DNA of 64,000 nucleotides from Gemmatimonadota bacterium. GTDB lineage: Bacteria; Gemmatimonadota; Gemmatimonadetes; Gemmatimonadales; Gemmatimonadaceae. The stretch spans positions 350,936 to 414,935 of the forward strand of contig JAIOPJ010000054.1 in the NCBI GenBank assembly GCA_021413975.1, given 5' to 3'. The notes under the pieces were generated by a model that saw only the letters and a program-made list of their open reading frames with translations, had not been told where the DNA came from and made no database searches. The first letter of the stretch is position 1. The number at the start of each line of letters is the position of its first letter. The translations under genes and the position numbers were made by a program. Shown here one piece after another: positions 18,677 through 28,600 of the stretch.

Positions 18677-18700
18677 GCGCGCCGGGACCGCTGGCCCTGA

Positions 18701-19339
18701 CTACTCGCCCGGCTCGGTGGAGCCGGAGCCGAGGAACCCGCGGAGCTGCTTGCGCCAGCTCTCCAGTCGCGCCGGCTTGGGCAGCTTGGTCTTCACGGTG
18801 ATCTGCCCGAAGACCGTGCCGCCGCGCACGCGGACCACCGGTGCCCCGGGGAGCGCGCGCTGCGCCTTGTCCTCCACCGCGCCCATGATCGCCGAGCACT
18901 CCACGTCGGCACCGACCCCGGGTGGCAGCAGCACCGTGGCCTCGCCGAAGATCACATCCACGTCGATCATGAGCCCCTCCGGCGGCAGGTCGGCGTCGCG
19001 CAGGTCGAGCAGGATGCTCCCGAAGACGGCCTTCGCGGCGATGTTCGGCGTGGGGGTCCACGCCCCCTCCTTCTTCACCTCGGAGAAGACGGCGAGGTAG
19101 CGCTTCTCGTTCGACGGCAGCGTTCCCGTGCCCGGCGCGATGTGGTACATCGGCGCCGGTGCCACGGAACCGCGCGCGAGGCTCGGCAATCCCTCCAGCA
19201 CCGTCACGAGCTGCGCCTGCGAGGTCGACTTGTAGACCCGGTCGAATCTCGCCTCCAGCTCACCGGTGGAGAGATGGTCCTGCGCGTAGTGTGCGCAGAG
19301 GGCCTGCACCGCCTGCTCCCGTTCGAGTTCGAGACTCAC
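18701..19339 (-). CDS. DUF1707 / LiaF-type C-terminal domain protein
   Basis: The 212-residue protein begins with a DUF1707-like helical segment (REQAVQALCAHYAQDHLSTGELEARFDRVYKSTS), continues through a linker, and ends with a beta-helix-like region (FGSILLDLRDADLPPEGLMIDV, VIFGEATVLLPPGVG, GTVFGQITVKTK) resembling the cell-wall-stress LiaF/YvqF C-terminal domain. No membrane helix is seen. GTG 19339 overlaps the stop of the flavin reductase gene (GTGA) and removes 107 arginine-rich shadow codons. It is the last gene of a four-gene overlapping operon. A role in envelope sensing is possible but unproven. Confidence 0.87.
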   Translation of the reverse strand: MSLELEREQAVQALCAHYAQDHLSTGELEARFDRVYKSTSQAQLVTVLEGLPSLARGSVAPAPMYHIAPGTGTLPSNEKRYLAVFSEVKKEGAWTPTPNIAAKAVFGSILLDLRDADLPPEGLMIDVDVIFGEATVLLPPGVGADVECSAIMGAVEDKAQRALPGAPVVRVRGGTVFGQITVKTKLPKPARLESWRKQLRGFLGSGSTEPGE

Positions 19340-19812
19340 GGCGCGAGTCTCGCGTAGCGACCGCGGAAATAGAGCAACGGTTCGCCTTCCGCGACCTCGG
19401 CCGCGAGGACCTCGGCGACGAGGATCACGTGATCGCCTCCCGGATGCCGCTCGGCGATCCGGCACTCGAGGCGCACCAGCGCACCGGGAAGCAAGGGGAC
19501 GTCCCCGGCGCCGCGCGTGAGCGCGAGGCCCGCGAACCGGTCGCCCTCCTTCACCGCGAACTGTCGCGAGATCGCCTCCTGATCGGCCCCGAGCACATGC
19601 ACGGCGAGGTGCGTGAGTCCTTCGAGCGCCGGTGCGATCGACGCGGCGCGATCGATGCACACGAGCACCAGCGGCGGGTCGAGCGAAAGCGAACTGAATG
19701 CGGTCGCGGTCATCCCGAGGTCACGGCCGTCCGCCGACCGGGTCGTGAGCACCGTCACGCCCGACGCGAAACGGGAGAGAGAGGCGCGGAAGGCCGAGGT
19801 GTCGAGTGGCAT
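19336..19812 (-). CDS. Flavin reductase-like FMN-binding protein
   Basis: The 158-residue protein fits the flavin reductase domain family (HpaC/RutF type): FRASLSRFASGVTVLTTR at the N-terminus, GMTATAFSSLSLDPPLVLVCI (the flavin-binding TASSFxSVSLxPP pattern), AVHVLGADQEAISRQFA and ending LLYFRGRY. Such proteins reduce FMN/FAD with NAD(P)H for a partner monooxygenase, but none is adjacent, so a stand-alone role is possible. Its ATG shares one base with the stop of the DUF92 gene. Confidence 0.92.
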   Translation of the reverse strand: MPLDTSAFRASLSRFASGVTVLTTRSADGRDLGMTATAFSSLSLDPPLVLVCIDRAASIAPALEGLTHLAVHVLGADQEAISRQFAVKEGDRFAGLALTRGAGDVPLLPGALVRLECRIAERHPGGDHVILVAEVLAAEVAEGEPLLYFRGRYARLAP

Positions 19813-20624
19813 CAGCGAGGGGCGAGAGGGACCGTCGTGAGGAACGCGAGGACGGCGCCGAGGACGGTCGCGAGGAGATTGACGGCGTCGTTGGTCATCC
19901 AGCGCAGGCCCACGGCATGACGAGTACGATACTCACAGGTGTGGACCCTGCGTTCGGTCCACGTACGGCACTGCTCGCACCACCGTTTCGACTGCAGTGT
20001 GGCACCGAGCACGCTATCACCGACGCTGCCGCCGATGCCACCGAGGAGGACCGCGAAGGCCGGTGAGGCGGCGCCCTGCCCCTCGGGCCGGAGGATCAGG
20101 TGTGCCGCGAGGGCCACCAGTGCGGCGGCCAGGACGCCCGCCGTCGATCCGATCGCCGTGATGCCGCCGGACGTTCCCACGGGGACGGCCCGGCCGGAGA
20201 GGATCGACCGGGGCGAACCGCCCCACAGTGTCCCGATCTCGGTGGCCCACGTGTCGGCCGCCGCGGCCGCGAGTGCGCCCAATCCGGCGACCGAGAGGCG
20301 GGCGTCGCCGGTGATCTCGCCAAGGAGGATCAGGGCGGTGAAGACCCCGCCGTTCGCACCGACCTGCAGCGCATTCCGCTCCCGCTGCACCGGCAGCATC
20401 GATGCGGTGCGCGCCTCCTTCCGGGCGTGCCCCAGCCGCGTCAGCATCGACGTGGCCACGAAGTACGCGATGAGCAGCACTCCCCACTCCCACCCCGCCG
20501 TGACGACGAGTGTCCCCATCACGAAGGCGGCCCAGTGGCCGCGCGACGAGAGGCTCCCCGCGCGCCGGCCGGTGATCGCCACGCCGCCGGCGACGAGCGC
20601 GCCGAGCAGCGCGCGGACGATCAG
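19812..20624 (-). CDS. DUF92 (TMEM19/VTE6-like) integral membrane protein, probable CTG start
   Basis: The protein has about six membrane helices. DUF92 hallmarks are GHWAAFVMGTLVV, AAADTWATEIG, SGGITAIGSTAGVLAA, GGSVGDSVLGATLQ, a CEQC...HTC cysteine pair and WMTNDAVNLLA. Plant VTE6 in this family is a phytyl-phosphate kinase; bacterial roles are mostly unknown. GTG 20582 would cut off the first conserved helix. CTG 20624 (LIVRALLGALVAGG) restores it and overlaps the preceding stop as CTGA, giving 270 residues. I therefore prefer CTG, while GTG remains possible. Confidence 0.85.
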   Translation of the reverse strand: MIVRALLGALVAGGVAITGRRAGSLSSRGHWAAFVMGTLVVTAGWEWGVLLIAYFVATSMLTRLGHARKEARTASMLPVQRERNALQVGANGGVFTALILLGEITGDARLSVAGLGALAAAAADTWATEIGTLWGGSPRSILSGRAVPVGTSGGITAIGSTAGVLAAALVALAAHLILRPEGQGAASPAFAVLLGGIGGSVGDSVLGATLQSKRWCEQCRTWTERRVHTCEYRTRHAVGLRWMTNDAVNLLATVLGAVLAFLTTVPLAPR

Positions 20625-20896
20625 GGCGTCCGCGATCGGCGCACTCCGCGCAGGGACGCCATGACCGACTCACGGAGCTCGATCGGCGCCCGTTCGGCAT
20701 CGCCCGCGCGACGCAGCGCGCGCTTGTACGCATGCGCCGCGGCCAACCGTCGGGCGCACGCCGGGCACTCGGCGGCGTGCGCTTCGGCGCGCGCCGAGCA
20801 GAGGGAGCCGGCTTCACCGTCGACCAGCGCGTCGAGCGTCTGGTGCCAACCGGTGCAGTCGGGGCCGGCGAAGGGGTGGGAGATCGGGACGGCCAT
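20621..20896 (-). CDS. Zinc-finger (zf-HC2) anti-sigma-like protein
   Basis: The 91-residue cytoplasmic protein has the zf-HC2 pattern H-x3-C-x2-C (AHAAECPAC) with an upstream acidic helix (LDALVDGEAG), as in ZAS-type anti-sigma factors. It has no transmembrane helix or sensor domain and no ECF sigma gene next to it, so it would have to act on a distant partner. ATG 20896 (MAVPISHP) is chosen; an upstream start adding 24 residues is less likely. It is the first gene of the overlapping minus-strand operon. Confidence 0.75.
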   Translation of the reverse strand: MAVPISHPFAGPDCTGWHQTLDALVDGEAGSLCSARAEAHAAECPACARRLAAAHAYKRALRRAGDAERAPIELRESVMASLRGVRRSRTP

Positions 20897-21044
20897 GGGA
20901 GGAACGGGATTCTGGCAATCTGGAGCGGTGAGTGCAAGCGGTGCGACATCTGGCGCCTCAACGCGCACGCGACCGGGAAAGTGCCGTGCGTGGGGGTTCG
21001 CGCGCGATTAGCTTCCGCCGCGGTCCCACTTCCTCCCCTTTCGA

Positions 21045-21665
21045 ATGTCCGTGACCGTCGATCCGCTGGTTCCCCTCGTCCTGCTCGAGGCCGTTCGTTC
21101 CGTCGACATGCCCGACGGCGACCTCGAGGCGGAGTTCGTGGATGAACTGCGGACCAAGCGCCTCGGGTTGAGCGACACGGTGCTCGCGCAGATCCGCCGC
21201 TACAACGACGCGGTCAAGCGTGGGCAGCGACTGCCATTCGACGAAGCGGCCGGGATCGCGAAGCTCATCGGGCGACGTCCGGACGCCGAGGCCGTCTTCC
21301 GCGAGGCGGGGCGCATGCTGGCGCGGCAGACGTACGCCCGCATCAGCGCGCCCAGCCGTTCGCTCATCCGTTCGCTCCCCACGATGCTCTCGCGCCCGCT
21401 CGCGCTCGGGCACGTGCGGCGCATCGGCCACCGATTCCTCGGCGGTTCGCTCCGGCGCGTCGGCGCGACGATCCTGCTCGAGGTCCGCGATTCCCCTACG
21501 CGCGACGCCGCACCGCGCCAGGCCGGGTGCGCCTTCTACGAGTCGATCCTGCGCGAGATCATGCAACTGCTCGTCGGCGGCGTCGGCGCCGTGGAGCATG
21601 TGCGGTGCGCGACCCGCGGCGAAGGCACGTGCGAATGGCGCGCCGAGTGGCGGTCCATCCGGTAA
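21045..21665 (+). CDS. Hypothetical protein with V4R-like C-terminal region
   Basis: The 206-residue soluble protein is not confidently recognised. Its last 60 residues (GCAFYESILREIMQLL ... VRCATRGEGTCEWRAEW) resemble the C-terminal cysteine pattern of V4R/heme-NO-binding-fold domains (Cys, then C-x-x-x-G-x-x-x-C). The middle contains a basic helical region (SRSLIRSLPTMLSRPLALGHVRRIGHRF). Small-molecule or metal sensing is possible but inferred. It starts 148 bases from the divergent anti-sigma gene and is followed after 14 bases by an M24 peptidase gene. Confidence 0.7.
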   Translation: MSVTVDPLVPLVLLEAVRSVDMPDGDLEAEFVDELRTKRLGLSDTVLAQIRRYNDAVKRGQRLPFDEAAGIAKLIGRRPDAEAVFREAGRMLARQTYARISAPSRSLIRSLPTMLSRPLALGHVRRIGHRFLGGSLRRVGATILLEVRDSPTRDAAPRQAGCAFYESILREIMQLLVGGVGAVEHVRCATRGEGTCEWRAEWRSIR

Positions 21666-21679
21666 CCCTGCGAGGCCCC

Positions 21680-22867
21680 ATGCTCACCCCGAAGACGCTC
21701 CCCGCACTGCAGTCGGCACTGGCCGACGCCGGACTCGACGGCTGGCTCCTCTACGACTTCCGCGGACTCAATCCCGTCGCCGGTTCGTTGCTCGGCATGC
21801 ACGGCTTCGTGACCCGCCGGATCTTCGCGTGGATCCCCACCGAGGGGAACCCGGTCGCCATCACCCACGCGATCGAACAGGCCCCGTGGGTCGACTGGCC
21901 GGCCGAATGGGAGAAGATCGTCTACGTCTCGTGGCGCGTGCTCGAGGAGGCCCTGCCGAGGCTCGTGGGCGGCAAGCGCGTGGCCATGGAGTACTCGCCC
22001 GGTGACGCGGTGCCGGTCGTCGATCGCGTGCCGGCCGGTGTGCTCGAACTCGTGCGCGCGAGCGGCGCCGAGGTGGTCACGAGTGCCGAACTCGTCTCGC
22101 GCTTCTTCGCCCGGTGGAGCGCGGCCGAGATCGCCGCTCATCACCGCAACGCCGAGGCGCTCCGCGCGCTCGCGCTCGAGGCGTTCCAGCGGATCGGCGC
22201 GGCGGCGCGTGGCACGTCGCCGCTGCACGAGCACGAGGTGCAGGCCTGGCTGCAGGAGGGATTCGGCCGGCATGGCATGGAATCCGACCATGGTCCCATC
22301 ATCGCCGCGACCGAGAACGCGGCGAGCCCGCACTACGAGCCGTCGGCGCCGGCACCACGTGCCTTCCGCGAGGGTGACGTGGTGCTGATCGACCTCTTCG
22401 CCACCGACAAGGGGGGCGCGGGGATGTGGGCCGACCAGACCTGGATGGCGAGCATCGGTACGCCGACGGCACGGGCCCTGGAGGTCTGGTCGGCGATCCG
22501 CGATGCGCGGGACGCCGCGATCGCGCTGCTGCGGCGCAAGCTCGCCGCCGGGGAGCCCGTGCGCGGCGGCGAGGCGGATGATGCGGCGCGCGCGGTGATC
22601 GAGGCGAGGGGCTTCGGGGAGTACTTCACGCATCGCACCGGCCACAGCATCGACGCCCGCGGACTGCACGGCATGGGCCCGAACATCGACAACCTCGAGA
22701 CCCGCGAGACCCGCCTGCTCGTGCCCGGGGTCGGCTTCTCGATCGAGCCCGGCATCTACATCGCGGGGGAGATCGGCATGCGCACCGAGGTCAACGGGTA
22801 TGTCGACGCCGACGGCGCGTTGGTGATCACCCCGGCCGGGATCCAGCACGACCTCGTGATCCTCTAG
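21680..22867 (+). CDS. M24 family metallopeptidase (Xaa-Pro aminopeptidase-like)
   Basis: The 395-residue cytoplasmic enzyme has a creatinase-like N-terminal domain (DGWLLYDFRGLNPVAG) and a pita-bread catalytic domain. Visible metal-ligand blocks are VVLIDLFA, GMWADQTW, HRTGHSID, SIEPGIYI and MRTEVNGY. It probably removes N-terminal residues ahead of proline; prolidase is the main alternative. ATG 21680 is preferred over longer frames that overlap the preceding gene. Its TAG stop lies inside a 16-bp hairpin shared with the convergent ctaB gene. Confidence 0.92.
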   Translation: MLTPKTLPALQSALADAGLDGWLLYDFRGLNPVAGSLLGMHGFVTRRIFAWIPTEGNPVAITHAIEQAPWVDWPAEWEKIVYVSWRVLEEALPRLVGGKRVAMEYSPGDAVPVVDRVPAGVLELVRASGAEVVTSAELVSRFFARWSAAEIAAHHRNAEALRALALEAFQRIGAAARGTSPLHEHEVQAWLQEGFGRHGMESDHGPIIAATENAASPHYEPSAPAPRAFREGDVVLIDLFATDKGGAGMWADQTWMASIGTPTARALEVWSAIRDARDAAIALLRRKLAAGEPVRGGEADDAARAVIEARGFGEYFTHRTGHSIDARGLHGMGPNIDNLETRETRLLVPGVGFSIEPGIYIAGEIGMRTEVNGYVDADGALVITPAGIQHDLVIL

Positions 22868-22897
22868 CGGCGCGCGGGCCCGAACGCCCGCGCGCCG

Positions 22898-22901
<4 letters not shown>
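22864..22901. terminator. Bidirectional terminator enclosing both stop codons
   Basis: A perfect 16-bp inverted repeat (22864-22879 with 22886-22901, six-base loop) begins and ends with CTAG. Each CTAG contains the TAG stop of one of the two convergent genes, so the hairpin starts within the last codon of each reading frame. Confidence 0.8.
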
Positions 22902-23838
<937 letters not shown>

Positions 23839-23842
<4 letters not shown>

Positions 23843-24093
23843 AGGCGCACCTCGCCGGCGGCGGGCTTGAGCTCGAACTCGACGTTCGGCGGCCGCATCG
23901 TCGCCCGCCACGAGAGCACGAGGACGAGGACGAGCACGAGCGCGGGAAGGATCGCGAAACCCCACTCCAGCGCGGGGCGGGCGGGCGCGACGGCGCGCAG
24001 GACGCGGCTGGTCGAGCGCAGGATCATGACCTGGGCGACGACGACGGCCACGACGGCGGTCCAGAAGAGGGCGGCGACGAGCGGTGCGGACAT
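23839..24093 (-). CDS. Small membrane protein resembling the COX2 transmembrane hairpin
   Basis: The 84-residue protein has two membrane helices (about 5-22 and 41-60). The second begins with glutamate and reads EWGFAILPALVLVLVLVLSW, close to the E-x-x-W-T-x-x-P pattern of the second helix of cytochrome c oxidase subunit II. The CuA domain is absent and only a short soluble tail follows (MRPPNVEFELKP). It is co-transcribed with ctaB (GTGA overlap), which supports a link to heme-copper oxidase assembly. Family membership is inference from this pattern. Confidence 0.72.
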
Positions 24094-24151
24094 GGGTGAA
24101 TAATCGCCGGTGCCCCTCGCCGGAGGGAGGCCCGTGGCGTAGTTTCGCCGG

Positions 24152-25516
24152 ATGACTGCGACCCCCCAGCAGGGCCTCGAACGCAAGATCGGACTCTGGA
24201 GCGGCATCGCCGTGGTGATCGGCTCCACGATCGGCTCGGGGATCTTCCGCTCCCCGGCCGGCATCGCCGACAAGCTCCCCGGCCCGCTCCCGATGCTCAT
24301 GGTGTGGCTCGCCGGCGGCGTCTTCGCGATCTGCGGTGCCCTCACGCTCGCCGAGGTCGCGAGCGCGCTCCCGCAGACCGGGGGCATCTACGTCTTCCTG
24401 CGGCAGGGGTGGGGCAAGGTCCCGGCCTTCGTCTTCGGCTGGAGCCAGCTGGTGATGATCCGCGCGGCCTCGCTCGGGGCGATCGCGATCACCTTCGCCG
24501 AGTACTTCTGGCGGGTGAAGAACGGGGCGCCGGCGTCGCCGGAGCAGGCCATGACCGTGCGGTTCATCGCCGCCGGCGCGATCCTGCTCACGGGCATTTT
24601 CAACGTCGTCGGTGTGCGCGTCGGGTCGACGTTCACGAACCTCACCGTGATCGCGAAATACGGCGCGCTGCTCTTCATCATCGTCGTCGCCTTCGCGCTC
24701 GGCCTCCCGGAGACGGGGGGCCACTACACCCCGGCGATGCCCCCCGGGAGCTTCACGCTCCCGGCGTTCGGTCTCGCGCTCGTCAGCACGCTCTGGGCCT
24801 TCGACGGCTGGGCCGACCTCTCGTACAACGGCGGCGAGGTGAAGGACCCGCAGCGGAACCTGCCGCGGGCGCTGATCGGCGGGACGCTCCTGGTGATCGC
24901 CATCTACATGCTGGCGAACCTCGCCTACCTCGCCGTGCTCCCGATCGAGGAGATCCGCGTCTCGAAGCTCGTGGCGGCCGACGTCGCCCAGAAGGTGATC
25001 GGCGCCGGGGGCGTGGCCTTCGTCTCGGTCACGGTGATGATCTCCACCTTCGGGACGCTCAACACGGTCCTGCTCACCAGCCCTCGCGTCTTCTTCGCGA
25101 TGGCGGCCGACGGGCTCCTGTTCAAGGGCGTGGCGGCGGTCCACCCGCGCTTCGGCACGCCCTGGGTGGCGGTCACGCTCACCGCCTTCCTCGGCGCGAG
25201 CTTCGTGCTGCTGCGCAGCTTCGAGCAGCTGGCCGACGCGTTCGTGACGGCCTTCCTGCCCTTCTACCTGCTGGCGGTGGCGGCGATCTTCCGTCTGCGC
25301 GGCCGGCCGGAGTACCAGCCGAGCTTCCGGGTGCCGCTCTATCCGTTCGTCCCGCTACTCTTCATGTTCGCGGTGCTCTACCTGCTCGGGAACGCCTTGG
25401 TGCAGGAGTCGAGCCGGTGGCAGACGATCGGGGTGTTCGGCGTCTGTCTCCTCGGCGTGCCGCTGTACTATCTCACGGTCGGCCGACCGGGACGCGCCTC
25501 CCTCCGCAAGGGGTGA
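24152..25516 (+). CDS. APC superfamily amino acid permease
   Basis: The 454-residue inner-membrane protein has about twelve helices. The first contains IAVVIGSTIGSGIFRSP, the glycine-rich GSGIF substrate-binding break of the APC family, and helix 6 contains LVSTLWAFDGWADLSYNGGEVKDP. It most resembles LAT-type amino acid exchangers, but the substrate cannot be assigned. It starts 58 bases from the divergent ctaB operon, and an intergenic stretch of about 145 bases follows before the TonB receptor gene. Confidence 0.92.
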   Translation: MTATPQQGLERKIGLWSGIAVVIGSTIGSGIFRSPAGIADKLPGPLPMLMVWLAGGVFAICGALTLAEVASALPQTGGIYVFLRQGWGKVPAFVFGWSQLVMIRAASLGAIAITFAEYFWRVKNGAPASPEQAMTVRFIAAGAILLTGIFNVVGVRVGSTFTNLTVIAKYGALLFIIVVAFALGLPETGGHYTPAMPPGSFTLPAFGLALVSTLWAFDGWADLSYNGGEVKDPQRNLPRALIGGTLLVIAIYMLANLAYLAVLPIEEIRVSKLVAADVAQKVIGAGGVAFVSVTVMISTFGTLNTVLLTSPRVFFAMAADGLLFKGVAAVHPRFGTPWVAVTLTAFLGASFVLLRSFEQLADAFVTAFLPFYLLAVAAIFRLRGRPEYQPSFRVPLYPFVPLLFMFAVLYLLGNALVQESSRWQTIGVFGVCLLGVPLYYLTVGRPGRASLRKG

Positions 25517-25660
25517 CGCGGGGCGCCGGGCGGCTCGGTCGGTAACGGTCTCGTCTCGCGGGGCCGGCTGGGGGTCCCGCCTTGGACGCGGGGCCCGGAT
25601 TTGCACTACATTATCTCGCGCGGAAAGAAGGTCGAACTTAACGGCAAGAGAGGACACCAC

Positions 25661-28600
25661 ATGTTCCGTAGTCTTCGCACACTGACCCTGTTCGCGGCGC
25701 TCGTTGCGGCCGGGTCCCTTTGCTCGACGGATGCGTCGGCGCAGGTCACGACCGGCTCCATGCGCGGCTCCGTGACCGACTCCACCGGCATCCCGCTCGC
25801 AGGCGCGCGGGTCAAGGCCACGCACCGGCCCTCGGGCACGGAGTACCGGACGACGACGACCTCGGACGGGCGATGGACGCTCCCCGGCCTGCGCGTCGGC
25901 GGCCCGTACACCGTCGAGGCGACGCGGATCGGCATGGCGCCCCAGTCGAAGGACGGCCTGATCGTCACGCTGGGCACCGCGACCGACGTCAACTTCAAGA
26001 TGGGTGCGATCGCGACCACGCTGGGCGCGGTGACGGTCACCTCGACCGGCGGCCAGATCAGCACGACGCGCACCGGGGCCTCCACGACCGTGCCGCAGGC
26101 CGCGCTCGAGCAGCTGCCGACCATCTCGCGGCGCATCGACGACTTCACGCGCCTCACCCCGCAGGCGAGCGGCTCGTCCTTCGCCGGCGTGGACAACCGC
26201 CTCAACAACATCACGGTCGACGGCGCCTACTTCAACAACTCGTTCGGCCTCGCCGGCCAGCCCGGTGACCGCACCGGCGTCGCCCCGATCTCGCTCGACG
26301 CGATCGAGGCGATCCAGGTCAACATCGCGCCCTTCGACGTCCGCCAGGGCAACTTCGTCGGCGCCGCCGTGAACACGGTGACCAAGTCCGGCACGAACGA
26401 GTTCTCGGGCTCGCTCTACTACCTGATGCGCGACCAGAGCATGGTCGGCACCCGCGTCGGTGGCCAGAAGTTCAATCCGGGCACCTTCGACTTCAGCCAG
26501 ATCGGCTTCCGCCTCGGCGGCCCGATCCTCTCGAACAAGCTCTTCTTCTTCGTGTCGTACGAGACCGACGGCCTGAAGGAGCCGGGGACGACCTTCACGG
26601 CGAACACCGGGACGCAGACGGTCGCGGGCACCACCACCCGCGTGCTCAAGAGCGACCTCGACGCGCTCAGCACCTACCTCCAGACGAACTTCGGCTACGC
26701 GACCGGCCCGTACCAGGATTACACGCACGAGGTCCCGTCGATGCGCCTGACGGCGAAGATCGACTACGCCCTCAGCGACCGCAACAAGTTCACCTTCCGC
26801 TACACCAAGCTCGACTCCAAGACGGACGTGTTGCTCTCCAACTCGTCCTCGCTCGGCTTCGGCTCCCGGCGCAGCAGCTCGCTGGGCCTGAACTTCCAGA
26901 ACTCGAACTACCAGATCCTCGAGAACATCAACTCGTACGTCGGCGAGTGGAACGCGATCATCGGGTCGAACATGGCCAACAACATGATCATCGGGTACAC
27001 GGACAACGACGAGAGCCGTGACTCGCGCGGATCGATCTTCCCGATGGTCGACGTGCTCAACGCCGCCTCGGTGTACACCACGTTCGGGTTCGAGCCGTTC
27101 ACGCCGAACAACGAGCTCCGCTACAAGAGCTTCCAGTTCCAGAACAACTTCACGATCTACGGCAACAACCACGATCTCACCTTCGGCGTGAGCGCGGAGA
27201 AGTACAAGTCGGAGAACGTCTTCTTCCCCGGCTCGCAGAGCGCCTACGTCTACAACTCGCTCGCCGACTTCTACCTCGACGCGAACGACTTCCTGGCGAA
27301 CCCCAACCGCACCGTCAGCCCGATCGTGCCGGTCGGGCACCCGGGCGCGACGCCGGCCCAGATCGGCCAGCCGCTCTCGCTCCGCCGCTTCCAGGTCCGC
27401 TGGAACAACATCCCCGGCCAGGTCAAGCCGATCCAGCCGCTCGAGGTCACCTTCGCGGGCATCTACGCGCAGGACGAATGGCGCGCGACCGAGGACCTGA
27501 AGGTGACGTTCGGTCTCCGCGTCGAGTCGCCGAGCTTCGGCAACACGGGCTTCGCGAACGCCCAGGCCGACGCGATGAACTTCCGTGACGAGACCGGCGC
27601 CACGGTCCAGTACTCGACGGCGAAGCTCCCGGACGCGAAGCTCCTCTTCTCGCCCAGGCTCGGCATCAACTGGGACGTGAAGGGCGACGGAGTCACCCAG
27701 ATCCGCGGCGGCACCGGCATCTTCACCGGGCGCCCGGCCTACGTCTGGATCTCCAACCAGATCGGCAACAACGGCGTGCTCACCGGCTTCGAGCAGCTCG
27801 ACAACATCAGCAGCCGGCCGTTCCATCCCGATCCGAACCACTACAAGCCGACCACGGTCACCGGCGCGCCGGCCTCGTCGTACGAACTCAACTTCACCGA
27901 TCCGAACTTCAAGTTCCCCCAGCTCTGGCGCACGAACATCGCCGTCGACCGCAAGCTCCCCGGGGGGCTGATCGGCACGGTCGAGTGGCTGCTGGGTCAG
28001 GACGTGAACGGCGTCTACTACATCGATGCGAATCTCTCGCAGGCCGACGGGATCTTCGCCGGTCCGGACAAGCGCCCGCGCTGGTTCGTGGATGACTGCC
28101 CGACGGTGAGCGGCGTGCAGCAGCGCCTCAACTGCAACATCAGCGCGGCGGTCGTCCTCAAGAACCAGAACGTCGGCAATCAGTGGAACCTCGCCGGCTC
28201 GCTCGAGAAGGCGTTCTCCAACGGCCTCTTCGCCAAGGCCGCCTACAGCTACGGCTCCTCGCGCAACACCGTCGACGCCGGCTCCATCGCGTCGGGCTCA
28301 TTCACCAGCAACCAGCACCCCGGCGACCCGAACAACCCCGGCGTAGGATACTCCGGCACCACGCTCGGTCACCGCTTCTTCACCGCCGTCTCCTACACCC
28401 GCAAGATCCTTCCCTACGGACCGACCGGTATCTCGGTCTTCCTCGAGAGCCGGACCGGCGGCAACGGCAGCTACACGTACGGCGGCGACATGAATGGCGA
28501 CGGCGGGACGGGGAACGACCTCATCTACATCCCGAAGAACACCTCGGAGATGAACTTCCAGCAGTTCGTGGCGTCCGGCACGACCTTCACGGTCGCGCAG

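Noticed and set aside
21045..21665. Bacteriochlorophyll vinyl reductase (photosynthesis gene)
   Set aside because: The V4R resemblance is limited to the C-terminal cysteine pattern, and no photosynthesis genes are nearby.
25580..25620. A TTGGAC / CATTAT promoter before the TonB receptor gene
   Set aside because: The spacing and -10 match are poor and several alternative readings are equally good, so no site was annotated.
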